A stretch of DNA of 64,000 bases from Pseudoduganella ginsengisoli (GTDB lineage Bacteria; Pseudomonadota; Gammaproteobacteria; Burkholderiales; Burkholderiaceae_D): contig NZ_WNLA01000024.1 of NCBI RefSeq assembly GCF_009720865.1, positions 1-64,000 on the forward strand, read 5' to 3'. The translations under genes and the position numbers were made by a program. Numbering within the stretch: the stretch's first letter is position 1; the number at the start of each line of letters is the position of its first letter. The notes under the pieces are model-generated. The model saw only the letters and a program-made list of their open reading frames with translations, had not been told where the DNA came from and did not search any database. Below are positions 1 to 8,583 of the stretch, piece by piece.

Positions 1-242
1 CCAGCTGCGGCGCCCGCCGCGCCCGGCCCGCCGGCGCCCCCTTGGGCGGTGGCGCGGTTAACGGGGTCCGATGAACCGTTCATCACGGCTTGCGCGGGTT
101 TGCCGGGCTGGCCCGGCGCACCGTCGGCGCCCGTCACCGTGATCTCAGCTGCGTGCGGGGAGGAATAAGAAGCGCCGGCCAGCAGGGCCAGCAATGTCAA
201 ACGGGGCAAATACCGGACAGAATGCGGCAAACGTGCAGACAT
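1..242 (-). CDS. Secreted Gly-rich collagen-like protein, N-terminal part
   Basis: Read on the minus strand from ATG at 242, the frame stays open to the window edge, so only the first 80 residues are visible. The start is supported by GAGGTGA seven bases upstream. Residues 1-32 look like a signal peptide: basic start, hydrophobic stretch LTLLALLAGAS, then Ala-rich cleavage region near HAA. The mature part quickly becomes Gly/Pro/Ala-rich (GADGAPGQPGKP, then GGAGGPGAAGAAAG), resembling collagen-like or low-complexity exported proteins. No enzymatic motif is visible. The function is unknown and the C-terminus lies outside the window. Confidence 0.6.
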   Translation of the reverse strand, partial: MSARLPHSVRYLPRLTLLALLAGASYSSPHAAEITVTGADGAPGQPGKPAQAVMNGSSDPVNRATAQGGAGGPGAAGAAA

Positions 243-704
243 GGCGTCACCTCGCAATGGGCAAATTCATGCGAGGCTAGCACGGCCATCCGGCAGCGCC
301 GGGCACGATACGGACAGGAAAAATCAGGAAAGATCAGGCGGCTTTGGGTTCCGCGCGGGTACAGCCCGTGCACAGGTGCGTATGGCGGGTCAGATGCATC
401 AATTCGCAACTATTGCGTGCGGAACGCAATTCCGCACCTTTGACCAGGGTGCCGTCGCCGCCCATGAAGTCAAGCCCGTCAAACCGCTCAGCCCAGCCGG
501 ATTTGATGGTATTTATGAGGTGAAAGTACTGCTGGCAATCCACGATACAAAACGATATCGAACGGGAAAGATGCCAGTGTACATGATGTAGGGCGGATTA
601 GGCGCAGCCGTAATCCGCCATGCATGTGTCGCCGGCGGGCATGCCGGATTACGCGGGGCTAATCCGGCCTACATCGCTATATCTCGCTACCGAGTGAGAG
701 CAGA
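243..704. other. Intergenic stretch; one weak small ORF
   Basis: Between the secreted-protein start and the eda stop there is no convincing gene. A minus-strand frame at 334-543 (69 codons, GTG start, no ribosome binding site) ends in a His/Cys-rich tail, HLTRHTHLCTGC. That tail could bind metal, but there is no other support and I rate it about 0.25. The segment 586-674 is a REP-like repeat listed separately. Confidence 0.4.
586..674. repeat. REP-like double hairpin
   Basis: The outer ends ATGTAGGGCGGATTAGGC and GGCTAATCCGGCCTACAT are near-perfect inverted repeats. Inside are two smaller hairpins: GGCGGATTA pairs with TAATCCGCC (592-619), and GCCGGATTA pairs with TAATCCGGC (643-668). This is the architecture of extragenic palindromes mobilised by RAYT transposases. 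No such transposase is in the window. The element sits just past the eda stop and may also slow transcription there. Confidence 0.6.
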
Positions 705-1331
705 TTAACCGCGCAGGCCGCTGGCGGCTTTGGCGATTTCCGTGATACGGGCCCAGTCGCCCGCCTGCATCGCATCTTTCGGGGTCAGCCACGAGCCGCC
801 CACGCAGGCCACGTTTTTCAGCGCCAGGAATTGCGCCGCCGTGTCTTGCGAAATGCCGCCGGTCGGGCAGAACGTCACGTCCGGCAGCGGGCCGCCGATA
901 CCGTTCAACATGCCGACGCCGCCCGCCGGTACAGCCGGGAACAGTTTCAGCTGTTTAAAGCCCTGTTCGCGCGCCACCATGACTTCCGACGGCGTCATCA
1001 CGCCCGGCAACAGCGGCAGGCCGCTGCTTTTCGCGGCTGCGATCAGCGCCGGCGTCAAGCCTGGCGATACGCCGAACACGGCGCCCGCATCGCGGGCCGC
1101 AGCGAATTCTTCAGGCTGTGTCAACGTGCCGACGCCGACAATCGCGCCTTCCACTTCCGACATCGCCTTGATGGCGCCCAGGCCATGCTGGGTACGCAAC
1201 GTCACTTCCAGCACGCGGATGCCGCCTGCCACCAGCGCTTTCGCCAGCGGCACAGCGTGATCAGGATCGTCAATCGCAATCACAGGGATCACGGCGGACG
1301 TGCGCATAATTTCCAGCAAAGTCATGGTCAT
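705..1331 (-). CDS. eda: KDPG/KHG aldolase
   Basis: 2-dehydro-3-deoxy-6-phosphogluconate aldolase cleaves KDPG to pyruvate and glyceraldehyde-3-phosphate, the last step of the Entner-Doudoroff pathway in the cytosol. The 208-residue length fits the class I family. Residues matching the E. coli catalytic set are visible: E42 in LEVTLRT, T69 in GVGTLTQ, and the Schiff-base lysine K129 in KLKLFPA. Its start overlaps the stop of edd by four bases (ATGA), so the two are translationally coupled and share the edd promoter and HexR operator. Confidence 0.96.
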   Translation of the reverse strand: MTMTLLEIMRTSAVIPVIAIDDPDHAVPLAKALVAGGIRVLEVTLRTQHGLGAIKAMSEVEGAIVGVGTLTQPEEFAAARDAGAVFGVSPGLTPALIAAAKSSGLPLLPGVMTPSEVMVAREQGFKQLKLFPAVPAGGVGMLNGIGGPLPDVTFCPTGGISQDTAAQFLALKNVACVGGSWLTPKDAMQAGDWARITEIAKAASGLRG

Positions 1332-3244
1332 TCCTTCTTCAGAGAGGTGTCTTCATCGGAGCCCGGCATGGTATTGCCAACCGGGTTGCCATCGTGCAGC
1401 GGCACGGTGGTGGGAATCGGCGATGGCAGCGGGAATGTGGTCGCACCGGTTTCCGCTTCGCTGACGTTGTGGCGGAACATCGAGAACAGTTCGCGGCCCA
1501 TGCCGATCGTGTTGGGTGTCAGGTCAGCCGTTGCCAGCGCACGCGCATGCCACACGTCGCTCGCCACCAGCGCTTCCAGCACGCCATTGGTGGCATCGAC
1601 GCGGATCACGTCGCCATCGCGCACCAGGCCCAGCGGACCGCTTGCCAAAATTTCCGGCGACACGTGGATCGCGGCCGGCACCTTGCCCGATGCGCCGGAC
1701 ATGCGGCCATCGGTCACCAGCGCCACCTTGCGGCCCGCATCCTGCAAGTTCGCCAGCGCCGGGGTCAGCGCGTGCAGTTCCGGCATGCCGTTGGCGCGCG
1801 GGCCCTGGAAGCGCACCACGGCCACGAAGTCTTTATCGAGCTGCTTGGCTTTGTAGGCCGCCATAAAGGCTTCCTGCGAATCAAACACGATGGCCGGCGC
1901 TTCCACCACGCGGTGTTCTTCCTTCACGGCCGACACTTTCATAATGGCGCGGCCCAGGTTGCCCTTGACCAGCACCATGCCGCCATCTTTCGAGAATGGG
2001 TTGGTGTGCGGACGCACCACGTTGTCGTCGCCGGATACGGCCGGCGTATCTTTCCAAACCACACCGCCATTGTCAGCCAGGAATGGCTCCACCGTATGCT
2101 TGCGCAAGCCTTTGCCCAGCACCGTCAGCACGTCATCGTGCAGCAAGCCCGCATCCAGCAATTCGCGGATGATAAATCCGGTGCCGCCTGCCGCGTGGAA
2201 GTGGTTCACGTCGGCATCGCCATTTGGATAGACGCGCGCCAGCAGCGGCACTACGTCCGATAGTTCGTCGAAATCGTTCCAGTCAATGATGATGCCCGCC
2301 GCTTTCGCGATGGCCGGCAAGTGCAGCGTGTGGTTGGTCGAGCCGCCCGTCGCCAGCAGCGCCACGATGGCGTTGACGATGGATTTTTCATCGACCACGT
2401 GGCCGACCGGCAGGTATTCGTCGCCCTGGTCCGTGATCAGCGCGGCGCGCTGGGCGGCGGCCGCCGTCAGCGCATCGCGCAGCGGCGTGCCCGGCGTGAT
2501 GAAGGCGGCGCCCGGCAAGTGCAGGCCCATGACTTCCATCAGCATCTGGTTCGAGTTGGCCGTGCCGTAGAACGTGCAGGTACCGGCGCCGTGGTACGCC
2601 TTGGCTTCGCCTTCCAGCAATTCTTCGCGGGTCGCCTCGCCTTTTGCATAGCGCTGGCGGATCGCGGCTTTCTCTTTATTGGAGATCCCGGTCGTCATCG
2701 GGCCGGCCGGTACGAACACGGCGGGCAAATGGCCGAAGTGCAGCGCGCCGATCAAGAGGCCCGGAACGATCTTGTCGCACACGCCGAGGAACAGCGCGGA
2801 GTCAAACATATTGTGGGACAGCGCAATCGCCACCGACATGGCAATCGCATCGCGCGAAAACAGCGACAATTCCATGCCCGGCTGGCCCTGCGTTACGCCA
2901 TCGCACATGGCGGGCGTGCCGCCGGCGAATTGCGCCACGGCGCCAACTTGGCGTACGGCATCCTTGATGATGGCCGGGAACGTTTCAAATGGCTGGTGCG
3001 CCGACAGCATATCGTTATAAGCCGACACGATCGCCACGCTGGGCTTTTTGACTTCCTTCAGCAGCAGCTTGTCATTGGCCGGGAACGCGGCAAAGCCGTG
3101 CGCCAGGTTCGTGCACGCCAGCGCGCCGCGCTGCGGGCCTTTGGTGCGGGCCGCTTGCAGGTGCGCCAGATAAGCTGCGCGCGATGGACGGCTACGCTCG
3201 ATGATGCGTGCTGTTACGGATTCAAGTACGGGATGCACCGCCAT
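1328..3244 (-). CDS. edd: 6-phosphogluconate dehydratase
   Basis: Dehydrates 6-phosphogluconate to KDPG, the committing Entner-Doudoroff step. The 638-residue protein has the IlvD/Edd family features. These include PAMCDGVTQGQPGMELSLFS with one cluster cysteine, LGVCDKIVPG with another, and GTCTFYGTANSNQ with a third, as expected for a [4Fe-4S] dehydratase. It is slightly longer than E. coli Edd (603 residues). It is transcribed away from pgi. A HexR-like operator lies 27 bases upstream of its ATG, so KDPG-responsive repression is likely. eda follows with a four-base overlap. Confidence 0.96.
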   Translation of the reverse strand: MAVHPVLESVTARIIERSRPSRAAYLAHLQAARTKGPQRGALACTNLAHGFAAFPANDKLLLKEVKKPSVAIVSAYNDMLSAHQPFETFPAIIKDAVRQVGAVAQFAGGTPAMCDGVTQGQPGMELSLFSRDAIAMSVAIALSHNMFDSALFLGVCDKIVPGLLIGALHFGHLPAVFVPAGPMTTGISNKEKAAIRQRYAKGEATREELLEGEAKAYHGAGTCTFYGTANSNQMLMEVMGLHLPGAAFITPGTPLRDALTAAAAQRAALITDQGDEYLPVGHVVDEKSIVNAIVALLATGGSTNHTLHLPAIAKAAGIIIDWNDFDELSDVVPLLARVYPNGDADVNHFHAAGGTGFIIRELLDAGLLHDDVLTVLGKGLRKHTVEPFLADNGGVVWKDTPAVSGDDNVVRPHTNPFSKDGGMVLVKGNLGRAIMKVSAVKEEHRVVEAPAIVFDSQEAFMAAYKAKQLDKDFVAVVRFQGPRANGMPELHALTPALANLQDAGRKVALVTDGRMSGASGKVPAAIHVSPEILASGPLGLVRDGDVIRVDATNGVLEALVASDVWHARALATADLTPNTIGMGRELFSMFRHNVSEAETGATTFPLPSPIPTTVPLHDGNPVGNTMPGSDEDTSLKKE

Positions 3245-3270
3245 GATATTTCCTCAAGAGTCATATTTGA

Positions 3271-3286
3271 GTGAAATTTTACTACA
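3271..3286 (-). promoter_or_regulatory. HexR-like operator of edd-eda
   Basis: Read towards edd the site is TGTAGTAAAATTTCAC. It is one of four near-identical 16-mers in this cluster (3271-3286, 3314-3329, 6027-6042, 6059-6074) and lies 27 bases upstream of the edd start. A HexR/RpiR regulator is encoded in the same cluster, so binding by it is a strong inference. Confidence 0.75.
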
Positions 3287-3313
3287 AAATTGCACGACAC
3301 AATCAATTTTTTG

Positions 3314-3329
3314 TGTAGTGAATTTACCG
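3314..3329 (+). promoter_or_regulatory. HexR-like operator of pgi
   Basis: TGTAGTGAATTTACCG reads towards pgi and matches the other cluster sites at most positions. A -10-like TATGAT lies at 3339-3344, so a bound repressor would cover the -35 region. Confidence 0.6.
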
Positions 3330-3380
3330 CATTTGTTGTATGATGAATCATCCTCTAGCAACCAGATGTTCATACGACAT

Positions 3381-5033
3381 ATGCGCCAGCCAGCCCTGAC
3401 CACCACTGCCGCCTACCAGGCATTAGCAGCCCACCACGCTGAAACCCGTCAACGCACGTTGCGCGACTTGTTCGCCGCTGATAACCAGCGCTTTTCGCAA
3501 CTGTCTGCCGGCGCCGCCGGCCTGTTCCTCGATTATTCGAAAAACCGCCTGGACGGCGCCACCATTAAATTGCTGGCGGACCTGGCCCGCGAGCGGGGCG
3601 TGGAACGCCTGCGCGACGCCATGTTCGCAGGGGAAAAGATCAATATAACCGAACAGCGCGCCGTCCTGCATACGGCATTGCGTATGCCGCGCGGCAACGC
3701 GCTGAAGGTGGATGGCCAGGACGTGAATGCCGACGTGCACGCGGTGCTGGACCAGATCCGCGACTTCACGGACCGCGTGCGCAGCGGCGCATGGCTGGGC
3801 CACACGGGCAAGCCCATTACCGACGTCGTCAACATCGGTATCGGCGGCTCGGACCTGGGCCCGAAAATGGTATGCCTGGCGCTGCGCTCGTATGCGCACC
3901 CGCGCTTGAAAATGCATTTTGTGTCCAACGTCGATGGCCACGACATGGACGCCGCGCTGGCGCAAGTCAATGCCGAAACCACGCTGTTCATCGTGGCGTC
4001 GAAAACCTTTACCACGGCGGAAACCATGATGAACGCGCACACGGCGCGCAACTGGTTCCTGCAGCATGGCAAAGAAGACGGCCTGGCCAAACACTTTGTC
4101 GCTGTGTCCACCAACAAGGAGGCGGTCGGCAAGTTCGGCATCGATACGGCCAACATGTTCCCGTTCTGGGATTGGGTTGGCGGCCGCTATTCCGTCTGGT
4201 CGGCTATCGGCTTGCCGGTGGCGCTGTCGGTCGGCTTTGGCTACTTCAGCGATTTCCTGGCCGGCGCGCATGAATTGGATCAGCATTTCCGCACCGCGCC
4301 GCTGGAAAAGAATTTGCCGGCCCTGCTGGCGCTGGTGGGTTTCTGGAACCGCCAGTTCGAAGGCGCGGCGTCGCTGTCGATCGCGCCCTACCACCAAGAC
4401 TTGAACCGCTTCCCGGCCTACCTGCAGCAGCTGGATATGGAAAGCAATGGCAAGCGCATTACGCGCAGCGGCCAGCCAGTCGATACGCCGACCTGCCCTG
4501 TCGTGTGGGGCGAATGCGGCACCAATGCGCAGCACGCGTACTTCCAGCTGCTGCATCAGGGTACCGATATGACGCCGATCGATTTCATTGCCGCGCTGCG
4601 CCCGACGCACGATTTGGAAGGCCACCACGATGCACTGCTGGCCAACTGTTTCGCGCAATCGGAAGCCTTCATGACGGGGAAAACGGAGCTTGAAGTACGC
4701 GCGGAACTGGCGGCGCAAGGCGTACCAGGCGCGCAAATCGACTTGCTGGCGCCCCACAAGACATTCCCGGGCAACCGCCCTTCCAATACGATCTTGATGG
4801 ACGTGCTGAACCCGGCCGCGCTGGGCGCGCTGATCGCGCTGTATGAACACAAGACCTTCGTGCAGGGCGTGCTGTGGGACATCAACAGCTTCGACCAGTG
4901 GGGCGTGGAATTGGGCAAAGTATTAGCCAAGGCGATTCAAGCTGAATTGACGGGCGAGCCGCAGCCTGCGCGCCACGACAGTTCCACCAATGGCTTGATT
5001 GAAATGGCAAAAGCTGCCCAGGAGCTGCGCTGA
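3381..5033 (+). CDS. pgi: Glucose-6-phosphate isomerase
   Basis: Interconverts glucose-6-phosphate and fructose-6-phosphate. From ATG 3381 the protein is 550 residues, matching the E. coli enzyme (549). ATG 3366 in the same frame is an alternative, and neither has a clear ribosome binding site. Family signatures are clear: NIGIGGSDLGPKM, FVSNVDGHD, VASKTFTTAETM, WVGGRYSVWSAIGLP near the middle, and the C-terminal SFDQWGVELGK. In a cell using the Entner-Doudoroff route it would recycle triose-derived fructose-6-phosphate. The stop overlaps the next gene's ATG (TGATG), so the two form an operon. Confidence 0.96.
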   Translation: MRQPALTTTAAYQALAAHHAETRQRTLRDLFAADNQRFSQLSAGAAGLFLDYSKNRLDGATIKLLADLARERGVERLRDAMFAGEKINITEQRAVLHTALRMPRGNALKVDGQDVNADVHAVLDQIRDFTDRVRSGAWLGHTGKPITDVVNIGIGGSDLGPKMVCLALRSYAHPRLKMHFVSNVDGHDMDAALAQVNAETTLFIVASKTFTTAETMMNAHTARNWFLQHGKEDGLAKHFVAVSTNKEAVGKFGIDTANMFPFWDWVGGRYSVWSAIGLPVALSVGFGYFSDFLAGAHELDQHFRTAPLEKNLPALLALVGFWNRQFEGAASLSIAPYHQDLNRFPAYLQQLDMESNGKRITRSGQPVDTPTCPVVWGECGTNAQHAYFQLLHQGTDMTPIDFIAALRPTHDLEGHHDALLANCFAQSEAFMTGKTELEVRAELAAQGVPGAQIDLLAPHKTFPGNRPSNTILMDVLNPAALGALIALYEHKTFVQGVLWDINSFDQWGVELGKVLAKAIQAELTGEPQPARHDSSTNGLIEMAKAAQELR

Positions 5034-5917
5034 TGAACCAGGTGACTGCTGCCTTTGATGACGTGATGCTGGTGGGCGAAAGCCCGCTGTGGCACAACGA
5101 TACGCTGTACTGGGTGGATATCGATGGCTTCGCCGTGCACAGCCTGCACCCGGCCAGCGGCAAGCACCGCAAGTGGCCGATGGCCAGCGAACCGTCGGCA
5201 CTGGCCATCAGCAGCAATGGCGGGCTGATTGTCGCACTGCGCGCCGGCATGATGCACTTGAACACGGACAGCGGCGCATTGACGGCCATTGCCGCCGCGC
5301 CGTACGACACGGCCACCACCCGCTTCAACGATGGCAAGGTCGATGCAACGGGCCGCTTTTGGGTGGGCACCATTTACGAGCCGCGCGACAAGCCGGCGGC
5401 CGACATGTACGTGCTGGATAAAGGCGAGCTGCGTTTGGCCTGGCCGGCCAACGTCATGAATTCCAACGGCCTCGCGTTCAGCCCGGACAATACCTTGCTG
5501 TATCACGCGGATACGGCCGGCCACAAAGTTACGCGCTATGCATTCGATGCGGCCCGCGCCACGATTTCCGATGCACAGGTAGTGCACCAGTTCAGCAGCG
5601 ATAAAACCGCACCGGATTACGGCGGCCGCCCGGATGGCGCGGCAGTCGATGCCGAGGGCAATTACTGGGTGGCCCTGTTTGAAGGGGGCCGCGTCGTCAA
5701 GCTGTCGCCCTCCGGCGTCATCCTGCAAGAAATCGCCCTGCCCGTGCGCTGCCCGACCATGGTGACATTTGGCGGCGACGATTTGAAAACGCTGTATATC
5801 ACGACAGCGGGCAAGCGGCCTGCCGAGGAATTGGCGCGGTTGCCGCTGAGCGGCAAGGTGCTGCAAGTGAAAGTGGATGTAGCAGGCAATCCGGCATCCC
5901 AATATCAGGAAGCGTAG
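5033..5917 (+). CDS. SMP-30/gluconolactonase family lactonase
   Basis: A 294-residue six-bladed propeller of the SMP-30/gluconolaconase/LRE family. The metal-binding and catalytic set is visible: E16 (GESPLW), N99 (RFNDGK), N145 (SNGLAFS) and D201 (RPDGAAVD). The family hydrolyses sugar lactones with a divalent metal. No classical 6-phosphogluconolactonase (Pgl/DevB) is encoded in this Entner-Doudoroff cluster. From its coupling to pgi I infer that it hydrolyses 6-phosphogluconolactone or gluconolactone made by Zwf or a glucose dehydrogenase. No signal peptide is visible, so it is probably cytosolic. The substrate is not proven. Confidence 0.85.
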   Translation: MNQVTAAFDDVMLVGESPLWHNDTLYWVDIDGFAVHSLHPASGKHRKWPMASEPSALAISSNGGLIVALRAGMMHLNTDSGALTAIAAAPYDTATTRFNDGKVDATGRFWVGTIYEPRDKPAADMYVLDKGELRLAWPANVMNSNGLAFSPDNTLLYHADTAGHKVTRYAFDAARATISDAQVVHQFSSDKTAPDYGGRPDGAAVDAEGNYWVALFEGGRVVKLSPSGVILQEIALPVRCPTMVTFGGDDLKTLYITTAGKRPAEELARLPLSGKVLQVKVDVAGNPASQYQEA

Positions 5918-5925
5918 CCCGTGCC

Positions 5926-6021
5926 TCGTCATTCCCGCGCAGGCTCGGCGCCCCCGCGGGAATCCATGGGGCGCGTGCGGCATTGACTCAGCATGGATCC
6001 TCGCTTCCGCGAGGATGACGA
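5926..6021. repeat. Dispersed inverted repeat, possible transcription barrier
   Basis: The ends TCGTCATTCC and GGATGACGA are inverted, and two hairpins lie inside. In the first, ATTCCCGCG pairs with CGCGGGAAT (5931-5962). The second is ATCCTCGC-TTCC-GCGAGGAT. This CGTCATTCCCGCG type is a common dispersed intergenic repeat in proteobacteria. Here it separates the pgi operon from zwf and could act as a terminator-like barrier, although there is no T-tract. Confidence 0.55.
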
Positions 6022-6026
6022 AATTT

Positions 6027-6042
6027 CGTAGTAAATTTTCTT
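6027..6042 (+). promoter_or_regulatory. HexR-like operator 1 of zwf
   Basis: CGTAGTAAATTTTCTT is a weaker copy of the cluster operator, 32 bases (start to start) ahead of the stronger zwf copy. About three helical turns between copies would suit cooperative binding. Confidence 0.55.
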
Positions 6043-6058
6043 GATTATCAAGAATTTG

Positions 6059-6074
6059 TGTAGTAAATTTTCAC
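6059..6074 (+). promoter_or_regulatory. HexR-like operator 2 of zwf
   Basis: TGTAGTAAATTTTCAC differs from the edd site by only one or two bases. It lies 54 bases upstream of the zwf ATG. Confidence 0.7.
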
Positions 6075-6128
6075 CAGTAGCACGGCAAGTAGTACGCTAC
6101 CCCGGCACAACTCACTCACACACATATT

Positions 6129-7601
6129 ATGGCTCTCAACGATTTTGATCTGGTTCTGTTCGGCGGCAGTGGCGACCTGTCGATGCGCAAATTGCTGCCC
6201 GCAATGTATTCCCGCGACGTATGCGGCGACCTGCCTGCGACGGCGCGCATCATTTGCGTGGGCCGCCAGGATTGCGGCCAGGAAGAGTTCATCGGCATCG
6301 TCAACAGCACGTCCCGCCCGCTGATCAAGTCGCCTGCGGTGACGCCGGAAGCGTGGGCCCGCTTTACGGCCCGTATCGTCTACGTGTCGCTGAACGCGAC
6401 GGACTCGTCGACGTACAGCGCGCTGGTGGAAGCGCTGCGTAACGATGACAATGTGACCCGTGTGTATTACCTGGCCACGCCGCCTGCCCTGTTCGCAAAA
6501 ATCTGCGACAACCTGAAGGAAAACGGCCTGGCCACGAAGAATTCCCGCGTGGTGCTGGAAAAGCCGCTGGGCCGCGACCTGGCGTCCGCCAAGCAAATCA
6601 ATGCGGAAGTGGGCAAGGTCTTCGAAGAATCGCAGATTTACCGGATCGACCACTACCTGGGCAAAGAGACCGTGCAAAACTTGCTGGCCCTGCGCTTCGG
6701 TAACATCCTGTTTGAACCGCTGTGGCGCCGCGAATGGATTTCCGACGTGCAGATCACCATTGCGGAAAAGCTGGGCGTCGGCAACCGTATCGGCTACTAC
6801 GACACGTCAGGCGCACTGCGCGACATGCTGCAAAACCACTTGCTGCAATTGCTGTGTATCGTGGCGATGGAACCGCCAACGTCGATCGCGCCGGATGCGG
6901 TGCGTGACGAAAAGCTGCAAGTACTGCGTTCGCTGAAGCGCTTTACGCCTGCTACCCTGGCGCAAAACATCGTGCGCGGCCAGTACCGCGCCGGCCACGT
7001 GGATGGCCAGTCCGTGCCGGGCTACCGCGACGAGCCGGATGCGCCGGAACGTTCGCGCACTGAAACCTTCGTGGCCATGAAAGCGGAAATCGATACGTGG
7101 CGCTGGGCCGGCGTGCCGTTCTACCTGCGTACCGGCAAGCGCATGGCGGATTCGCTGGCGGAAATCGTCGTGCGCTTCAAACAAATCCCGCACTCGATCT
7201 TCAACCAGCCAACGTCTTCCTTCCAGCCAAACTGCCTGGTGATCCGCCTGCAGCCGGACGAAGGCTTGCGCATGAACCTGATGGCGAAAACGCCGGGCGA
7301 AGGCATGCGCTTGAAACCTGCCGAGCTGGAACTGGACTTCCGCGAAACGTTCAAGATGCCGCGTATGGATGCGTACGAGCGTCTGCTGCTCGATGTGCTG
7401 CGCGGCCAACTGACGCTGTTCATGCGCGGCGACGAACTGGAAGCCGCGTGGGAATGGGTGGAACCGATCTTGAACCACTGGGAACAGGATGAGTCGCTGC
7501 CGACGCCATACGCCTCCGGCACGTGGGGCCCGGCGGCGGCCAGTGCACTGATTGGCCGCGACGGCTTACAATGGCGCGAAGAAGCGCTGCCAGAAGACTG
7601 A
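6129..7601 (+). CDS. zwf: Glucose-6-phosphate 1-dehydrogenase
   Basis: Oxidises glucose-6-phosphate to 6-phosphogluconolactone with NAD(P)+, feeding the Entner-Doudoroff pathway. The 490-residue length is typical. The N-terminal nucleotide-binding motif FGGSGDLSMRKLLPA covers residues 11-25. EKPLGRD is at 144-150, and the active-site signature RIDHYLGKE is at 172-180 with its substrate lysine and base histidine. The ATG at 6129 has no clear Shine-Dalgarno sequence. Two HexR-like sites precede the gene and hexR follows on the same strand 105 bases later. The pathway regulator is thus encoded beside the pathway entry enzyme. Confidence 0.96.
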   Translation: MALNDFDLVLFGGSGDLSMRKLLPAMYSRDVCGDLPATARIICVGRQDCGQEEFIGIVNSTSRPLIKSPAVTPEAWARFTARIVYVSLNATDSSTYSALVEALRNDDNVTRVYYLATPPALFAKICDNLKENGLATKNSRVVLEKPLGRDLASAKQINAEVGKVFEESQIYRIDHYLGKETVQNLLALRFGNILFEPLWRREWISDVQITIAEKLGVGNRIGYYDTSGALRDMLQNHLLQLLCIVAMEPPTSIAPDAVRDEKLQVLRSLKRFTPATLAQNIVRGQYRAGHVDGQSVPGYRDEPDAPERSRTETFVAMKAEIDTWRWAGVPFYLRTGKRMADSLAEIVVRFKQIPHSIFNQPTSSFQPNCLVIRLQPDEGLRMNLMAKTPGEGMRLKPAELELDFRETFKMPRMDAYERLLLDVLRGQLTLFMRGDELEAAWEWVEPILNHWEQDESLPTPYASGTWGPAAASALIGRDGLQWREEALPED

Positions 7602-7614
7602 TGAGCGCAAGGAA

Positions 7615-7664
7615 CCCGGCCTTGCTAGGCCGGGCCGTTCCGCAGGCGTGGAGCATGCTCCACG
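7615..7664 (+). terminator. Hairpin pair between zwf and hexR
   Basis: CCCGGCCT-TGCT-AGGCCGGG (7615-7634) is a perfect 8-bp hairpin. It is followed by the perfect palindrome CGTGGAGCATGCTCCACG (7647-7664). Neither is followed by a run of T, so these may be an mRNA-processing or partial termination element rather than a strict intrinsic terminator. Confidence 0.4.
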
Positions 7665-7706
7665 AAACCCCTGCTACACCCCTGCCCGAAGAATAACGAG
7701 ATTACC

Positions 7707-8561
7707 GTGCTGCTTGATTCGATTCGTACCCAGCTTGACGCCCTGTCCAAATCCGAACGCAAGGTTGCGCTCGCGGTATTGGAAAATCCGGCCAAGATTG
7801 TGGACCAGAACATCACGGCGCTGGCGCGCACCGCGCAAGTGTCCGAGCCCACCGTGGTGCGGTTTTGCCGCACCCTGGGCTACGATGGCTGGCACGAATT
7901 CAAGCTGAAGCTGGCGCAGGGCCTGGCGCTGGCCCTGCCCGGCCTGAACGAACAGCCGGCGCAGGATGACCTGGCGGCGGATCTCATCAACAAGATTTGC
8001 AGCCGTTCCATCAACACGCTGCTGGACTTGCGCAACAACCTGCGCCCGGAAGCGATCCAAAAGGCGCTCGACATCCTGTCGAAATCCAACAAGATCGAAT
8101 TCTATGGCCAGGGCACATCCGGCATCGTGGCAGCCGATGCACAGCACAAGTTTTTCCGTTCCGGCGTACCGACCGTGGCGTATGCCGACCCGGCCATCCA
8201 CAGCATTGCCGCCGCGCTGATGCGCGAAGGCGACGCCGTGGTGGCGATTTCCCAGCGCGGCAACAGCCCGGCCCTGGTGCGTTCCGTGAAGCTGGCGCGC
8301 CGCGGCGGCGCGGAAGTCATCGTGCTGGCGCCATCGGGCACACCGCTGGCGGACCTGGCCACCGTGCTGATCCCGATTGACCTGATCTTCAACATCGACC
8401 CGTACACGCCGATTTCCGCCCGCCTGGCTTACCTCGTCGTCATCGACGTGCTGGCAGTGGGCCTGGCGCTGCAGCGCGGTCCGGAATTCCGCAAGAAAAT
8501 GCAGAATGCGCAGAAGGCGCTGCAGGAGTTTGATTTGCAGTTTGATTCGTTCATCGGCTGA
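7707..8561 (+). CDS. hexR: HexR-type RpiR-family transcription regulator
   Basis: A 284-residue RpiR-family regulator with GTG start; AACGAG lies just upstream as a weak ribosome binding site. Residues 1-77 form the HTH_6 domain, with the recognition region SEPTVVRFCRTLGYDGWHEF at about 46-65. The C-terminal half is a SIS phosphosugar-binding domain starting at IEFYGQGTSGIVA. HexR members bind KDPG and repress zwf, edd-eda and related genes in proteobacteria. The neighbouring operators make this assignment likely. It converges with fic across 22 bases. Confidence 0.88.
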   Translation: MLLDSIRTQLDALSKSERKVALAVLENPAKIVDQNITALARTAQVSEPTVVRFCRTLGYDGWHEFKLKLAQGLALALPGLNEQPAQDDLAADLINKICSRSINTLLDLRNNLRPEAIQKALDILSKSNKIEFYGQGTSGIVAADAQHKFFRSGVPTVAYADPAIHSIAAALMREGDAVVAISQRGNSPALVRSVKLARRGGAEVIVLAPSGTPLADLATVLIPIDLIFNIDPYTPISARLAYLVVIDVLAVGLALQRGPEFRKKMQNAQKALQEFDLQFDSFIG

Positions 8562-8583
8562 TGTTGATCGGCCGGCTCTTCGG

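Noticed and set aside
3423..4850. A 475-codon minus-strand frame inside pgi
   Set aside because: It lies wholly under a clear pgi gene, is His/Arg/Gln-rich as expected for the antisense of high-GC coding DNA, and has no family features.
4937..5983. A 348-codon minus-strand frame opposite the lactonase gene
   Set aside because: It is the antisense shadow of a protein with intact SMP-30 catalytic residues.
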